From Curtobacterium sp. MCBD17_013 (GTDB taxonomy: Bacteria > Actinomycetota > Actinomycetes > Actinomycetales > Microbacteriaceae), in contig NZ_QKTU01000014.1 of assembly GCF_003234565.1 (NCBI RefSeq), positions 1-64,000 of the forward strand: a stretch of DNA of 64,000 nucleotides. Reading direction: 5' to 3'. The position numbers and the translations under genes are program-made. Under the pieces are notes generated by a model that saw only the letters and a list, made by a program, of their open reading frames with translations, did not search any database and had not been told where the DNA came from. Positions 35,577 through 44,930 of the stretch are shown here, one piece after another (within the stretch, counting starts at the first letter, position 1; each line of letters opens with the position of its first letter).

Positions 35577-37154
35577 ATGTCCGACGGCACCGCGTTCTCC
35601 ATCACGACGCCCATCTTCTACGTCAACGACGTGCCGCACATCGGGCACGCGTACACCGAGGTCGCGGCGGACGTGCTGGCGCGGTGGCACCGGCAGCGTG
35701 GCGACGACACCTGGCTGCTGACCGGCACGGACGAGCACGGACAGAAGATCCTGCGGACGGCGTCCTCGCACGACGTCACCCCGCAGGCATGGGCGGACCG
35801 TCTCGTGGCCGAGGCCTGGAAGCCCCTGCTCGACACCGTCGACATCCGGAACGACGACTTCATCCGCACCACGGACGACCGGCACGTGCGCGGGGTCACC
35901 ACGTTCCTGCAGAAGTTGTACGACGACGGCTACATCTACGCCGGCGAGTTCGAGGGCTTCTACTGCGTGGGGTGCGAGGAGTACAAGCAGCCGAGCGACC
36001 TCGTCCCCGGCACCGGAGCCTACGAGGGCCAGCAGGTCTGCGCGATCCACTCGATCCCGGTCGAGGTGCTCGCGGAGCGGAACTACTTCTTCCGCATGTC
36101 GGACTTCGAGCAGCCGCTGCTCGACCTCTACGCGTCCAACCCCGAGTTCATCCAGCCCGAGAGCGTCCGCAACGAGATCGTGCAGTTCGTCAAGCAGGGC
36201 CTGCGCGACCTCTCGATCTCGCGGTCGAGCTTCGACTGGGGCATCACGATCCCATGGGACTCGGACCACGTGCTCTACGTCTGGTTCGACGCCCTGCTCA
36301 ACTACATCACCGCGCTCGGCTACGGCAGCGACGACGACGAGGCCTTCCGTCGCCTGTGGCCGAGCGTGCACCTGGTGGGCAAGGACATCGCCCGGTTCCA
36401 CGCCGTGATCTGGCCCGCGATGCTCATGGCCGCCGGGCTCGAGGTCCCGAAGCGCGTGTTCGGCCACGGGTGGCTGCTCGTCGGCGGCGAGAAGATGTCG
36501 AAGAGCAAGTTGACCGGCATCGCCCCGTCCGAGATCACGGACACGTTCGGGTCGGACGCCTTCCGGTACTACTTCCTGCGCGCGATCACCTTCGGGCAGG
36601 ACGGCAACTTCAGCTGGGAGGACATCGCGGCGCGCTACCAGGCCGAGCTCGCGAACGGCTTCGGGAACCTGGCGTCGCGCATCGTCGCGATGCTGGGCCG
36701 GTACCACGACGGCGTCGTGCCCGAGCGGGCAGCGCTCACGGACGCCGACCGTGCGATCGACGAGCTCGCGGTCTCGGTGACCGAGCGAGCCGACGCCGCG
36801 ATCGCCGGGTTCGCCCCGCACGAGGCGATCGCCACCGTCTGGGAGCTCGTCGACGCGCTGAACGGCTACATCACCGAGCAGGAGCCCTGGGCGTTGGCGA
36901 AGCAGCCCGACCAGCGTGAGCGTCTGGGCACGGTCCTCACGACGGCACTGCGCGGCCTCGGGACGGTCGGAGTCCTCCTCGCGCCCGTGGTTCCGAAGGC
37001 GGCCGATCGACTCTGGGCTGCGATCGGAGCGGGCGGTTCGATCAGCGATCAGCGCATCGACCGCGCGTGGGAGTGGGCGGGCGCCGAACGCGTCGTCCCG
37101 CTCGAGGCCGGGCTGTTCCCGCGCATCGAGACCTCGGAGCAGGGCGCAGCGTGA
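35577..37154 (+). CDS. metG: Methionyl-tRNA synthetase
   Basis: A 525-residue class I synthetase that charges initiator and elongator tRNA(Met). HIGH is at 21-24 (PHIGHAYTE) and KMSKS near 305-309 (GEKMSKSKL). A metal-knuckle segment starting CVGCEEYK lies near 130. The C-terminal anticodon-binding helical domain ends at about 525, so the extra dimerisation domain of long MetRS is absent, as in MetG2-type enzymes. A TAGGAT box close to the ATG supports this start over an upstream in-frame one. Its stop overlaps tatD by GTGA. Confidence 0.96.
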   Translation: MSDGTAFSITTPIFYVNDVPHIGHAYTEVAADVLARWHRQRGDDTWLLTGTDEHGQKILRTASSHDVTPQAWADRLVAEAWKPLLDTVDIRNDDFIRTTDDRHVRGVTTFLQKLYDDGYIYAGEFEGFYCVGCEEYKQPSDLVPGTGAYEGQQVCAIHSIPVEVLAERNYFFRMSDFEQPLLDLYASNPEFIQPESVRNEIVQFVKQGLRDLSISRSSFDWGITIPWDSDHVLYVWFDALLNYITALGYGSDDDEAFRRLWPSVHLVGKDIARFHAVIWPAMLMAAGLEVPKRVFGHGWLLVGGEKMSKSKLTGIAPSEITDTFGSDAFRYYFLRAITFGQDGNFSWEDIAARYQAELANGFGNLASRIVAMLGRYHDGVVPERAALTDADRAIDELAVSVTERADAAIAGFAPHEAIATVWELVDALNGYITEQEPWALAKQPDQRERLGTVLTTALRGLGTVGVLLAPVVPKAADRLWAAIGAGGSISDQRIDRAWEWAGAERVVPLEAGLFPRIETSEQGAA

Positions 37155-38080
37155 GCTCGTCCGACGCCCACGTCCGCGCGCGGGGGAGCGACGGCGCCCG
37201 GCAGAAGCGTGACCTGAGTTATCCGCCGCTGCCCCCGGCGCTCGTCGTGCCCGTGTACGACAACCACACGCACATGGAGATCGCGGACGGGGTCGGTGAC
37301 GGCGGGGACGGGCCGATCGAGTACCGTGAGCACCTCGACCGCGCCTCGAGCGTCGGGATCCGGGGGGTCGTGCAGGTCGGCACGGACCTCGAGACCTCCC
37401 GCTGGTCCGCCGAGATCGCCGCCCGAGAACCGCGCGTCCTCGCGGCGGTGGCGCTCCACCCGAACGAAGCGCCCGAACTCGAGCAGCGGGGCCTCCTCGA
37501 CGAACACCTCGCGAGCATCGACGCGCTCGCTGCCCTGCCCCGCGTCCGTGCCGTCGGCGAGACCGGGCTCGACTTCTTCCGCACGGGTCCCGAGGGGCGC
37601 GACGCCCAGGTGCGCTCGTTCGAGGAACACATCGCGATCGCCAAGCGGCACGGGCTGGCCCTCCAGATCCACGACCGTGACGCTCACGACGACGTCGTCG
37701 CCACGCTCGACCGCGTCGGTGCGCCCGAGCGCACCGTCTTCCACTGCTTCTCCGGTGGCCCGGACCTCGCGCGGCTCTGTGCGGAGCGGGGTTGGTACAT
37801 GTCCTTCGCGGGCACCGTGACGTTCAAGAACGCCGAGGCCCTGCGCGAGGCGCTCCGCGTCGCCCCGCGCGACCGGATCCTGATCGAGACCGACGCGCCG
37901 TTCCTGACCCCGGTGCCCTACCGCGGTCGCCCGAACGCGCCGTACCTCGTGCCGCTGACGCTCCGCTCGATGGCCGAGACCATCGGGACCGACCCCTCGA
38001 TGCTCGCGGCGCAGATCTCGTCGAACACCGAGATCGTGTACGGGCGGTGGGACCACGAGCCCGTCACGGTGAACGAGTGA
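37151..38080 (+). CDS. tatD: TatD-family metal-dependent hydrolase
   Basis: A 309-residue TatD DNase-type TIM-barrel hydrolase. The metal ligands are His39 and His41 (DNHTHME), the glutamate in VGETGLDFF, His in LQIHDRDAHDD and VFHCFSGG, and Asp in IETDAPFLTP. TatD proteins act on DNA ends or oxidised D-amino-acid-like bonds, with a role in DNA repair and quality control. The GTG start overlaps the metG stop, and its own stop overlaps rsmA, forming a conserved translationally coupled trio. An N-terminal extension of about 30 residues precedes the conserved domain. Confidence 0.93.
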   Translation: MSSSDAHVRARGSDGARQKRDLSYPPLPPALVVPVYDNHTHMEIADGVGDGGDGPIEYREHLDRASSVGIRGVVQVGTDLETSRWSAEIAAREPRVLAAVALHPNEAPELEQRGLLDEHLASIDALAALPRVRAVGETGLDFFRTGPEGRDAQVRSFEEHIAIAKRHGLALQIHDRDAHDDVVATLDRVGAPERTVFHCFSGGPDLARLCAERGWYMSFAGTVTFKNAEALREALRVAPRDRILIETDAPFLTPVPYRGRPNAPYLVPLTLRSMAETIGTDPSMLAAQISSNTEIVYGRWDHEPVTVNE

Positions 38081-38958
38081 GCGAGGCTCCCGGCCCGTCC
38101 CGTCCCGGCGCGTTGCTCGGCCCCGCCGAGATCCGCGACCTCGCGGGCCGCCTCGACGTCACACCGACCAAGAAGCTGGGCCAGAACTTCGTCCACGACG
38201 CCAACACCGTCCGCCGGATCGTGGCCGCCGGTGGTGTGCACGCCGACGCGATCGTCCTCGAGGTCGGTCCCGGGCTCGGGTCGCTGACGCTCGGCCTCAC
38301 CGAGACCGGCGCCGACGTCCTCGCGGTCGAGATCGATCGGCGCCTGGCGACGCAGCTGCCCGACACGGTCCGGATGCTCCAACCCGAGGCCCGGCTCCGC
38401 GTGGTGCACCAGGACGCCCTGACGCTCCGGGCCGGGGACCTGCCGGACGGCGCGCGGCCCACGCACCTCGTGGCGAACCTCCCGTACAACGTCTCCGTTC
38501 CCGTGCTCCTGCACCTGCTGCCGACGTTCCCGACCATCGGCCGGGCGCTCGTCATGGTGCAGGCCGAGGTCGGGTACCGGCTCGCCGCGGACCCGGGGTC
38601 GAAGGTCTACGGATCGCCGAGCGTCAAGGCGGCCTGGTACGGCTCGTGGCGCATCGCCGGGCAGGTCAGTCGGCAGGTGTTCTGGCCGGTACCGAACGTC
38701 GACAGTGTGCTCGTCGGCTTCGAGCGGCATGAGGAACCGGGCGACGAGACGCTCCGGGCCCAGGTCTTCGCCCTCGTCGACGCAGCGTTCCAGCAGCGGC
38801 GGAAGATGCTCCGACAGAGCTTGTCCGCACTCCTCGGTGGGAGTGCCGGAGCATCCGACGCCCTCACCGCTGCGGACATCGAGCCGACGCTGCGCGGCGA
38901 GCAGCTCACGGTCGACGACTTCACGCGCCTCGGTCGCACGGTGCTCGCCGCCGCGTAG
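38077..38958 (+). CDS. rsmA: 16S rRNA (adenine-1518/1519-N6)-dimethyltransferase
   Basis: A 293-residue KsgA/RsmA enzyme that dimethylates A1518 and A1519 in 16S rRNA helix 45 during small-subunit maturation. The N-terminal KKLGQNFVHD, SAM loop LEVGPGLGSL (61-70) and motif IV NLPYN (134-138) are diagnostic, followed by FWPVPNVDSVL. The GTG overlaps the tatD stop. In many actinobacteria rpfB lies between tatD and ksgA; here it is absent. The usual follower ispE starts about 5 kb downstream after a group of unrelated genes. Confidence 0.95.
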   Translation: MSEAPGPSRPGALLGPAEIRDLAGRLDVTPTKKLGQNFVHDANTVRRIVAAGGVHADAIVLEVGPGLGSLTLGLTETGADVLAVEIDRRLATQLPDTVRMLQPEARLRVVHQDALTLRAGDLPDGARPTHLVANLPYNVSVPVLLHLLPTFPTIGRALVMVQAEVGYRLAADPGSKVYGSPSVKAAWYGSWRIAGQVSRQVFWPVPNVDSVLVGFERHEEPGDETLRAQVFALVDAAFQQRRKMLRQSLSALLGGSAGASDALTAADIEPTLRGEQLTVDDFTRLGRTVLAAA

Positions 38959-39054
38959 GGCTCAGCCGATCCCTCCGTGGCACCACCCACGAACCGGGTC
39001 CGATCTCGACGGCGATGTGGTGCACCACCAGCCGCCGAGGAGTTCTCTGGAACC

Positions 39055-39501
39055 ATGCCGAAGACGAAGCAGCAGGTGTCCGCCAAGCCCATCAGCCCTG
39101 AACTCCACGGCCGCATCGACTACGGGTTCACGGCCGCGAACCTGTTCCTGCCGGGCGCGCTGGGCCTCCGTCCGGGGGCACGTCGACTGTTCCGGTTGTT
39201 CGGGTTGGTGCAGGGCGGCCTCAACGCGGTGACCGATCAGCCGTCCGCCGCGATCCCCGCCGTCCCGTTCGCGGTGCACGGTGCGATCGAGAAGAACAGT
39301 GGGCTGCTCTACGTCCTGCTGCCGCTGATCACCGGCGTGCTCAAGGACCGTCGAGCGCGTCGCTTCTGGTTCCTCAGCGGCATCGCGCTGGTGGTCGTCT
39401 ACAACCTCACCGACTGGAGCTCGTCGAGCGGTGCGGTGTACCCGCCGAACACCAAGGTCACGCCGGCCAAGAAGGCGAAGGCGGCGAAGAAGCGCCGCTG
39501 A
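39055..39501 (+). CDS. Conserved small membrane protein
   Basis: An unrecognised 148-residue protein. It has a polar N-terminus (MPKTKQQVSAKPISPELHGR), two or three hydrophobic stretches (YGFTAANLFLPGALGL near 35-50; LLYVLLPLITGVL near 85-97; FLSGIALVVVYNLTDW near 108-123) and a Lys/Ala tail (KKAKAAKKRR). It may be an integral membrane protein with a basic cytosolic end. GAGGAG lies ten bases before the ATG. It is the first gene of the stretch that separates rsmA from ispE, and it converges with the SDR gene. Confidence 0.72.
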   Translation: MPKTKQQVSAKPISPELHGRIDYGFTAANLFLPGALGLRPGARRLFRLFGLVQGGLNAVTDQPSAAIPAVPFAVHGAIEKNSGLLYVLLPLITGVLKDRRARRFWFLSGIALVVVYNLTDWSSSSGAVYPPNTKVTPAKKAKAAKKRR

Positions 39502-39521
39502 CCCGACCGCTGTCGATGCGC

Positions 39522-39640
39522 GCATGTGACGACGGAGCGCGTGTCGAACGACATCGGGATCGTCGCCGCATGCACCCGCATCTGATGTGCGTGCATGTGG
39601 TGACGAACCCGTCGGGGAACGACAGCGGGATCGTCGAAAC
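39522..39640. repeat. Degenerate tandem repeat and hairpin in a convergent gap
   Basis: Two similar segments begin GCATGTG near 39522 and 39592 and both contain GAACGACA-CGGGATCGTCG, about 72 bases apart. Between them CATGCAC (39569-39575) pairs with GTGCATG (39591-39597) with a further partial stem inside. It lies between convergent genes and may act in termination. Confidence 0.45.
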
Positions 39641-39675
39641 GAGGCGGTTCCGCTGGGCAGAGGCGCCGGCAGGGG

Positions 39676-40416
39676 TCAGTGGCCCGCGACCAGGGCCCGG
39701 ATGAGCTCCGCCTGGTTCCCGTTCCGCTCCGCCCAGCGCAAGGGCAGGACGTTCTCGACCAGGACCTCCGCCTCGGCCCCGGCCGCGAGGAGGGCGACGA
39801 CCTCGTCGAGGAACGCGTCGAGGGGCATGCCGCCGAAGTCGGCGCCGCCGAGCAGGTCCGTGGCGACGGCCGGCGGCACGAGCTCGAGCACCTCGACGCC
39901 GGAGTCGGCGAGCTGTGCCCGGAGCGACAGCGTGTACGAGTGCACGGCCGCCTTGGTCGCGCTGTAGGTCGGTGTCGCGGCGAGCGGGGTGAACGCGAGC
40001 CCGGACGACACGGTCATGAGCGTCGCGGCCGGCCGCGTGAGCAGGTGCGGCAGGACGGCGTCGACCAGGCGGATCGTGCCGAGCAGGTTGGTGGTGATCG
40101 TCGCCTCGGCAGCGGCGATGTGCGCAGGATCACGGAGGTCCTCCGGGCGCATGATCCCCGACATCGTGACGACGGCGTCGAGCGAGGGGTGCCGCTCGAC
40201 GACGGTCCGCACGGCCGCGGTGATGGAGGCGGGGTCGTCGACGTCGAGCACGACGGTGTCCAGGCGCGGATCGTCCGCCGCGATCTCCTCGAGGAGGGCC
40301 CGGCGACGACCGCCGACGACCACGGTGCTGCCCGCGTCGGCGAGGCGTCGTGCGAGCCCGAGGCCGATGCCCGAGGTCGCGCCGGGGATGAAGACGGTGC
40401 TGGTGGTGATGTCCAT
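39676..40416 (-). CDS. Short-chain dehydrogenase/reductase (DltE-like)
   Basis: A 246-residue classical SDR oxidoreductase. The nucleotide loop is PGATSGIG (11-18), the catalytic serine is in MTVSSGLAF and the YxxxK is YSATK (near 152), with an N-A-like NLLG before them. It uses NAD(P)H, and the substrate is unknown. It closely fits the DltE-like group annotated from Gram-positives, though no dlt genes are near. It is divergent from an Xre-type regulator with a GGGATC-based palindrome between them, so control by that regulator is likely. Confidence 0.88.
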   Translation of the reverse strand: MDITTSTVFIPGATSGIGLGLARRLADAGSTVVVGGRRRALLEEIAADDPRLDTVVLDVDDPASITAAVRTVVERHPSLDAVVTMSGIMRPEDLRDPAHIAAAEATITTNLLGTIRLVDAVLPHLLTRPAATLMTVSSGLAFTPLAATPTYSATKAAVHSYTLSLRAQLADSGVEVLELVPPAVATDLLGGADFGGMPLDAFLDEVVALLAAGAEAEVLVENVLPLRWAERNGNQAELIRALVAGH

Positions 40417-40466
40417 GCCCCGACGATCGCGGAGTCCGGGCCGGCGGGGCAGAGCGCGTCGATCGG

Positions 40467-40481
40467 GGGATCGGCGATCCC
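40467..40481. promoter_or_regulatory. Inverted repeat between SDR and Xre-type genes
   Basis: GGGATC-GGC-GATCCC is a perfect six-plus-six palindrome, 51 bases before the SDR start and 36 before the regulator start. It could be the operator of the Xre-type regulator. Confidence 0.45.
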
Positions 40482-40516
40482 TGGTCGCGGGCGCGCGCGG
40501 GTGCGAGGATCACGGG

Positions 40517-41479
40517 GTGGAACGGGACGGCGTGGACAGGGACGGGCTCGCGGACTTCCTCCGGCGCCGGCGGGAGCGCATCCAGCCCGAGGACGTCGGC
40601 CTCGGTGCCGGTCCGCGCCGCCGGACGCCGGGCCTCCGGCGTGACGACGTGGCCGCGCTCGCCGGGATGTCGACGGACTACTACACCCGGCTCGAGCAGC
40701 AACGCGGTCCGCAGCCGTCCGAGCAGATGCTCCAGGCGCTCGCCCGGGCCTTGCGGCTGACGGTGGCGGAGCGGGACCACCTGTTCCACCTCGCCGGGCA
40801 CAACGCCCCGGTGCGCGTGCGGCGTGCCGATCACGTGGCGCCGCCGTTGCTCCGGGTGCTCGACCGCCTCGACGCGGATCCGGCGATCGTCGTGAGCGAC
40901 CTCGGGGAGACACTCGCCGAGAACCGCCGGGCCGTCGCGCTGCTCGGGGCGACGGTGGGGCTGCCGGGGCCCGAGCGGTACCAGGTGTGGCGGTGGTTCC
41001 TCGGTCGGGAGCGCGAGCGCTACGCCCCGGAGGAGCACGAGCGGCAGGCGCGCATCCAGGTCGCCTCGCTCCGGGCCGCGGTGGGTGCGGCCGGCCCGGG
41101 TGACCGCCGTGCGCGGGAACTCGTCGCGGGGCTGACCGCCCGGAGCCCGGAGTTCGTGGCGGTGTGGGAGCGACACGAGGTCGCCGAGCGGTTCACGGAC
41201 CACAAGACCTTCCTGCACCCGGAACTCGGGCGACTCGAGGTCGACTGTCAGGTGCTGCTCACCGAGAACCGGGCGCAGGCGCTCCTGGTGTTCACCGCGG
41301 AGCCCGGTACCGAGGCGGCAGACCGGCTGGCGCTGCTCGGCGTGCTCGGCGAGCAGCGGTTCGGCCCGACCCCGTCCGAGGGAACCGAGACCTCCGCCCG
41401 GACGGCAACGGGGCAGTCAGCCCCTCCGCGGTTGCCTTCTGTGACGACCGGCGTGGCGCGCGCAGGGGACCGTGCCTAG
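40517..41479 (+). CDS. Xre-family regulator with MmyB-like ligand domain
   Basis: A 320-residue regulator. The N-terminal helix-turn-helix (about 20-85) contains RRTPGLRRDDVAALAGMSTDYYTRLEQQRG, and the rest resembles the MmyB-like ligand-binding domain, ending in a low-complexity tail of about 30 residues. Such proteins often regulate a divergent SDR or oxidoreductase, exactly the arrangement here. The GTG at 40517 is chosen; another in-frame GTG at 40532 has a nearby GGGA. Its effector is unknown. Confidence 0.87.
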   Translation: MERDGVDRDGLADFLRRRRERIQPEDVGLGAGPRRRTPGLRRDDVAALAGMSTDYYTRLEQQRGPQPSEQMLQALARALRLTVAERDHLFHLAGHNAPVRVRRADHVAPPLLRVLDRLDADPAIVVSDLGETLAENRRAVALLGATVGLPGPERYQVWRWFLGRERERYAPEEHERQARIQVASLRAAVGAAGPGDRRARELVAGLTARSPEFVAVWERHEVAERFTDHKTFLHPELGRLEVDCQVLLTENRAQALLVFTAEPGTEAADRLALLGVLGEQRFGPTPSEGTETSARTATGQSAPPRLPSVTTGVARAGDRA

Positions 41480-41482
41480 GCT
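41477..41482 (+). promoter_or_regulatory. -10 box of the ATP-grasp gene
   Basis: TAGGCT ends 6 bases before the GTG at 41489, consistent with a leaderless transcript. Confidence 0.5.
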
Positions 41483-41488
41483 GTTGCG

Positions 41489-42568
41489 GTGAGCACTCCC
41501 CGTGTGTACGTCATCCACGAGAACCCCGAGTGGTTCCCACCGCTCGCCGCCGCGTTCGAGGCCGAGGGTGTCCCGGTCGAGGAGCTCCTGCTGACGGACG
41601 GCTCCATCGACCTCGCCGCCGATCCTGCGCCGGGCGTCTACTGGTCGCGCATGTCCGCGTCGAGCCACACCCGCGGGCACGAGCACAGCAAGGAGTACAC
41701 GCGCGCCGTCCTCGGCTGGCTCGAGCGTGCCGGCCGCTCGGTCGTCAACGGCAGCCACGTGCTCGAGCTCGAGGTCAGCAAGGTCGCGCAGCACGGCCTG
41801 CTCCGGAACGCCGGGTTCGACGTGCCGCGCACGACGGCGGTGTTCGGTCACCGCGACCTCGTCGCCGCCGCCGAGCGCTTCGTCGCCGAGGCGTCGACTC
41901 CCGGTGCGCCGTTCATCACGAAGCACAACCAGGGCGGCAAGGGCCTGGGCGTCCGGCGGTTCGACACGGTCGCGGAGTTCGCGGCGTACGTCGAGAGTCC
42001 GGAGTTCGAGGAGCCGGTCGACGGCATCACCCTCATCCAGGAGTACCTGGTCGCGCGCGCGCCGTTCATCACCCGCGTCGAGTTCGTCGGCGGTCGGTTC
42101 GTCTACGCCGTCCGCGTCGACACGAGCGCCGGGTCGTTCGAGCTCTGCCCGGCCGATGCGTGCGAGGTCCCGCTGCCCGGCCAAGCGGCGCAGCCGCAGA
42201 GCGGGCCCGCGCCGACGGGCACGGCGCAGACCGGCCCCGAGCAGACCGGCCCCGAGCAGACGTTCGCGGGAGCGGCGTGCGACGTGCCGACGGCCGGCCA
42301 GCCGAGCGCGTTCTCGATCCGCTCCGAGATCACGGCCGAGTCCGAGATCGTCCAGCGGCTCGAGGCGTTCCTGGCCGACCAGCGCATCGGCGTCGCCGGC
42401 ATCGAGTTCATGGAGACCGTCGACGGTCGGACCGTCGTCTACGACATCAACACGAACACGAACTACAACCCCGCGGTCGAGGAGACGAGCCCCGTGTCGG
42501 GGCCCCGCAGCATCGCGCGCTACCTCGGCGCGCTCCTCGCGAGCGAGCAGGCCCTGCTCGCCGTCTGA
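41489..42568 (+). CDS. ATP-grasp ligase, RimK/glutathione-synthetase-like
   Basis: A 359-residue ATP-grasp enzyme, which joins a carboxylate to an amine or thiol via an acyl-phosphate. An ATP-binding lysine region KHNQGGKGLGVRRF (near 150-163), the metal-binding ending GIEFMETVDGRTVVYDINTNTNYNP and an N-terminal domain with HSKEY make the call firm. A low-complexity, Gly/Pro/Gln-rich stretch with two exact 15-base repeats (42227-42256) encoding TGPEQ units interrupts the ligase domain between FELCPADACEV and PSAFSIR. The substrate is unknown. It precedes a flavin monooxygenase, separated by a hairpin and a GC repeat. Confidence 0.85.
   Translation: MSTPRVYVIHENPEWFPPLAAAFEAEGVPVEELLLTDGSIDLAADPAPGVYWSRMSASSHTRGHEHSKEYTRAVLGWLERAGRSVVNGSHVLELEVSKVAQHGLLRNAGFDVPRTTAVFGHRDLVAAAERFVAEASTPGAPFITKHNQGGKGLGVRRFDTVAEFAAYVESPEFEEPVDGITLIQEYLVARAPFITRVEFVGGRFVYAVRVDTSAGSFELCPADACEVPLPGQAAQPQSGPAPTGTAQTGPEQTGPEQTFAGAACDVPTAGQPSAFSIRSEITAESEIVQRLEAFLADQRIGVAGIEFMETVDGRTVVYDINTNTNYNPAVEETSPVSGPRSIARYLGALLASEQALLAV
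42227..42256 (+). repeat. 15-base tandem duplication within the ATP-grasp gene
   Basis: CAGACCGGCCCCGAG occurs twice in tandem, in frame, adding TGPEQ units. A third partial copy follows. Confidence 0.8.
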
Positions 42569-42582
42569 GCATCGCACCGGCT

Positions 42583-42624
42583 CCTTCCGTTCGCACCGCC
42601 GCATCGCGGTGTTCGAACGGAAGG
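42583..42624 (+). terminator. Nested hairpin after the ATP-grasp gene
   Basis: CCTTCCGTTCG (42583-42593) pairs with CGAACGGAAGG (42614-42624), and inside it CACCGC (42594-42599) pairs with GCGGTG (42606-42611). It begins 15 bases past the stop. Being in the leader of the monooxygenase gene, it could also be an attenuator. Confidence 0.5.
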
Positions 42625-42640
42625 CACCGGTTCGGCCGCT

Positions 42641-42707
42641 CCGACCCGCGACCACCGCGACCACCGCGACCCGCGACCACCGCGACCCGCGACCACCGCG
42701 ACCACCC
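42641..42707. repeat. CGACCACCG-type short tandem repeat
   Basis: GCGACCACC and GCGACCC units alternate at least seven times between the ATP-grasp and monooxygenase genes; the region is otherwise non-coding. Confidence 0.65.
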
Positions 42708-42780
42708 CGGGAGGCGCGGCGCCGGCCCGACCGGCACCGCGCCTCCCGACCGTCCCACCCCAACGAACCGGAAGAACCAC

Positions 42781-43815
42781 GTGCGATTCGGATACTGGAC
42801 CCCGCTGTTCGGCGGCTGGCTCCGCAACGTCGAGGACGAGCAGATGCCCGTCACGTTCGACTACGTCAAGCGCCTCGCCCAGCGGGCCGAGCAGATCGGC
42901 TTCGACCTGACGCTCGTCCCCGAGCTCAACCTCAACGACATCAAGGGCACGGCCGCGCCGAGCCTCGAGGCATGGGCGCTCGCGGCGGCGATCGCGGCGA
43001 CGACCGACCGCCTCGAGATCATGGCGGCCATGCGCCCGGGCTACCACCTGCCCGCCGTCACGGCGAAGCAGGCCGCGACGATCGACGACATCTCGAACGG
43101 TCGGTTCACGTTCAACGTCGTGAGTGCCTGGTGGGCCGAGGAGGCCAAGCAGTACGGCGGGATCTTCTCGGAGCACGACGACCGGTACCGCCGCACCGCC
43201 GAGTTCGTCGAGATCATGAAGGGCATGTGGACGGAGACGCCGTACTCGTTCCACGGGGAGTACTACGACATCGAGAACGCGCACCTCGAGCCGAAGCCCC
43301 GCGTGCAGCCGCGCATCTACGCCGGCGGTGAGTCCGAGGCCGGCAAGGCGAGCATCACGCGCTACGCCGACGCCTACGTCACGCACGGCGGCACGGTCGA
43401 CGAACTCCGCACGAAGATCGACGAGATGAAGCAGCGGCGGGTCGACGCCGGACTGCCGCCGTTCGAGGCGTTCGGCATGGCCGCCTACGCGATCGTCCGT
43501 GACACCGAGGCGGAGGCGCAGGCCGAGCTCGCCCGCATCACCGACGTGCAGCACGGGGCCGCGTACGAGTCGTACCAGGACTTCATCTCGAAGTCGCAGC
43601 TCGAGCGTGTGCCGAGCCTGGAGGACTACTCCGTGTCGAACCGTGGCCTGCGGCCGGGGTTCGTCGGGACGCCCGAGCAGGTCGCCGAGCGGATCCGGGC
43701 GTTCCAGGACGCCGGCGTCGACACGCTCCTGCTGCAGTTCTCGCCACAGCTCGAGGAGATGGAGCGGTTCGGCGAGCAGGTCATCCCGCTCGTGGCCGGC
43801 ACCACCGCGGGCTGA
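42781..43815 (+). CDS. LLM-class flavin-dependent monooxygenase
   Basis: A 344-residue luciferase-like TIM-barrel protein that uses reduced flavin and oxygen. The start FGYWTPLFGGWLRNVEDE and LEIMAAMRPGYHLPAVTAKQAATID resemble alkanesulfonate and dimethyl-sulfone monooxygenases (SsuD/SfnG group), with YGGIFSEHDDRYRRTAEFVEIMK and RPGFVGTPEQVAERI downstream. Sulfur-source oxidation is the likely role, but no ssu transporter or flavin reductase is adjacent. GTG start with GGAAG upstream. Lying after the ATP-grasp ligase, it is the last gene of the rsmA-ispE insert. Confidence 0.88.
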   Translation: MRFGYWTPLFGGWLRNVEDEQMPVTFDYVKRLAQRAEQIGFDLTLVPELNLNDIKGTAAPSLEAWALAAAIAATTDRLEIMAAMRPGYHLPAVTAKQAATIDDISNGRFTFNVVSAWWAEEAKQYGGIFSEHDDRYRRTAEFVEIMKGMWTETPYSFHGEYYDIENAHLEPKPRVQPRIYAGGESEAGKASITRYADAYVTHGGTVDELRTKIDEMKQRRVDAGLPPFEAFGMAAYAIVRDTEAEAQAELARITDVQHGAAYESYQDFISKSQLERVPSLEDYSVSNRGLRPGFVGTPEQVAERIRAFQDAGVDTLLLQFSPQLEEMERFGEQVIPLVAGTTAG

Positions 43816-43881
43816 GGGGCACGACGGCGCCGTGCCACCGCGGTGCCCCTCGGGGTCGCGCGGTGGCCATCGCGACCGATA

Positions 43882-43887
43882 TAGGTT
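43882..43887 (+). promoter_or_regulatory. -10 box of ispE
   Basis: TAGGTT ends 6 bases before the ATG at 43894; a TA-rich TATAGG overlaps it at 43880-43885. Confidence 0.5.
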
Positions 43888-43893
43888 GGGTCC

Positions 43894-44926
<1,033 letters not shown>

Positions 44927-44930
44927 CGCC

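Noticed and set aside
39502-39675. Insertion-sequence remnant
   Set aside because: The repeated segments are short and degenerate, and no transposase fragment or terminal inverted repeat is present.
42641-42707. Possible CRISPR array
   Set aside because: The units are 7-9 bases long without spacers, and there are no cas genes; it is a simple tandem repeat.
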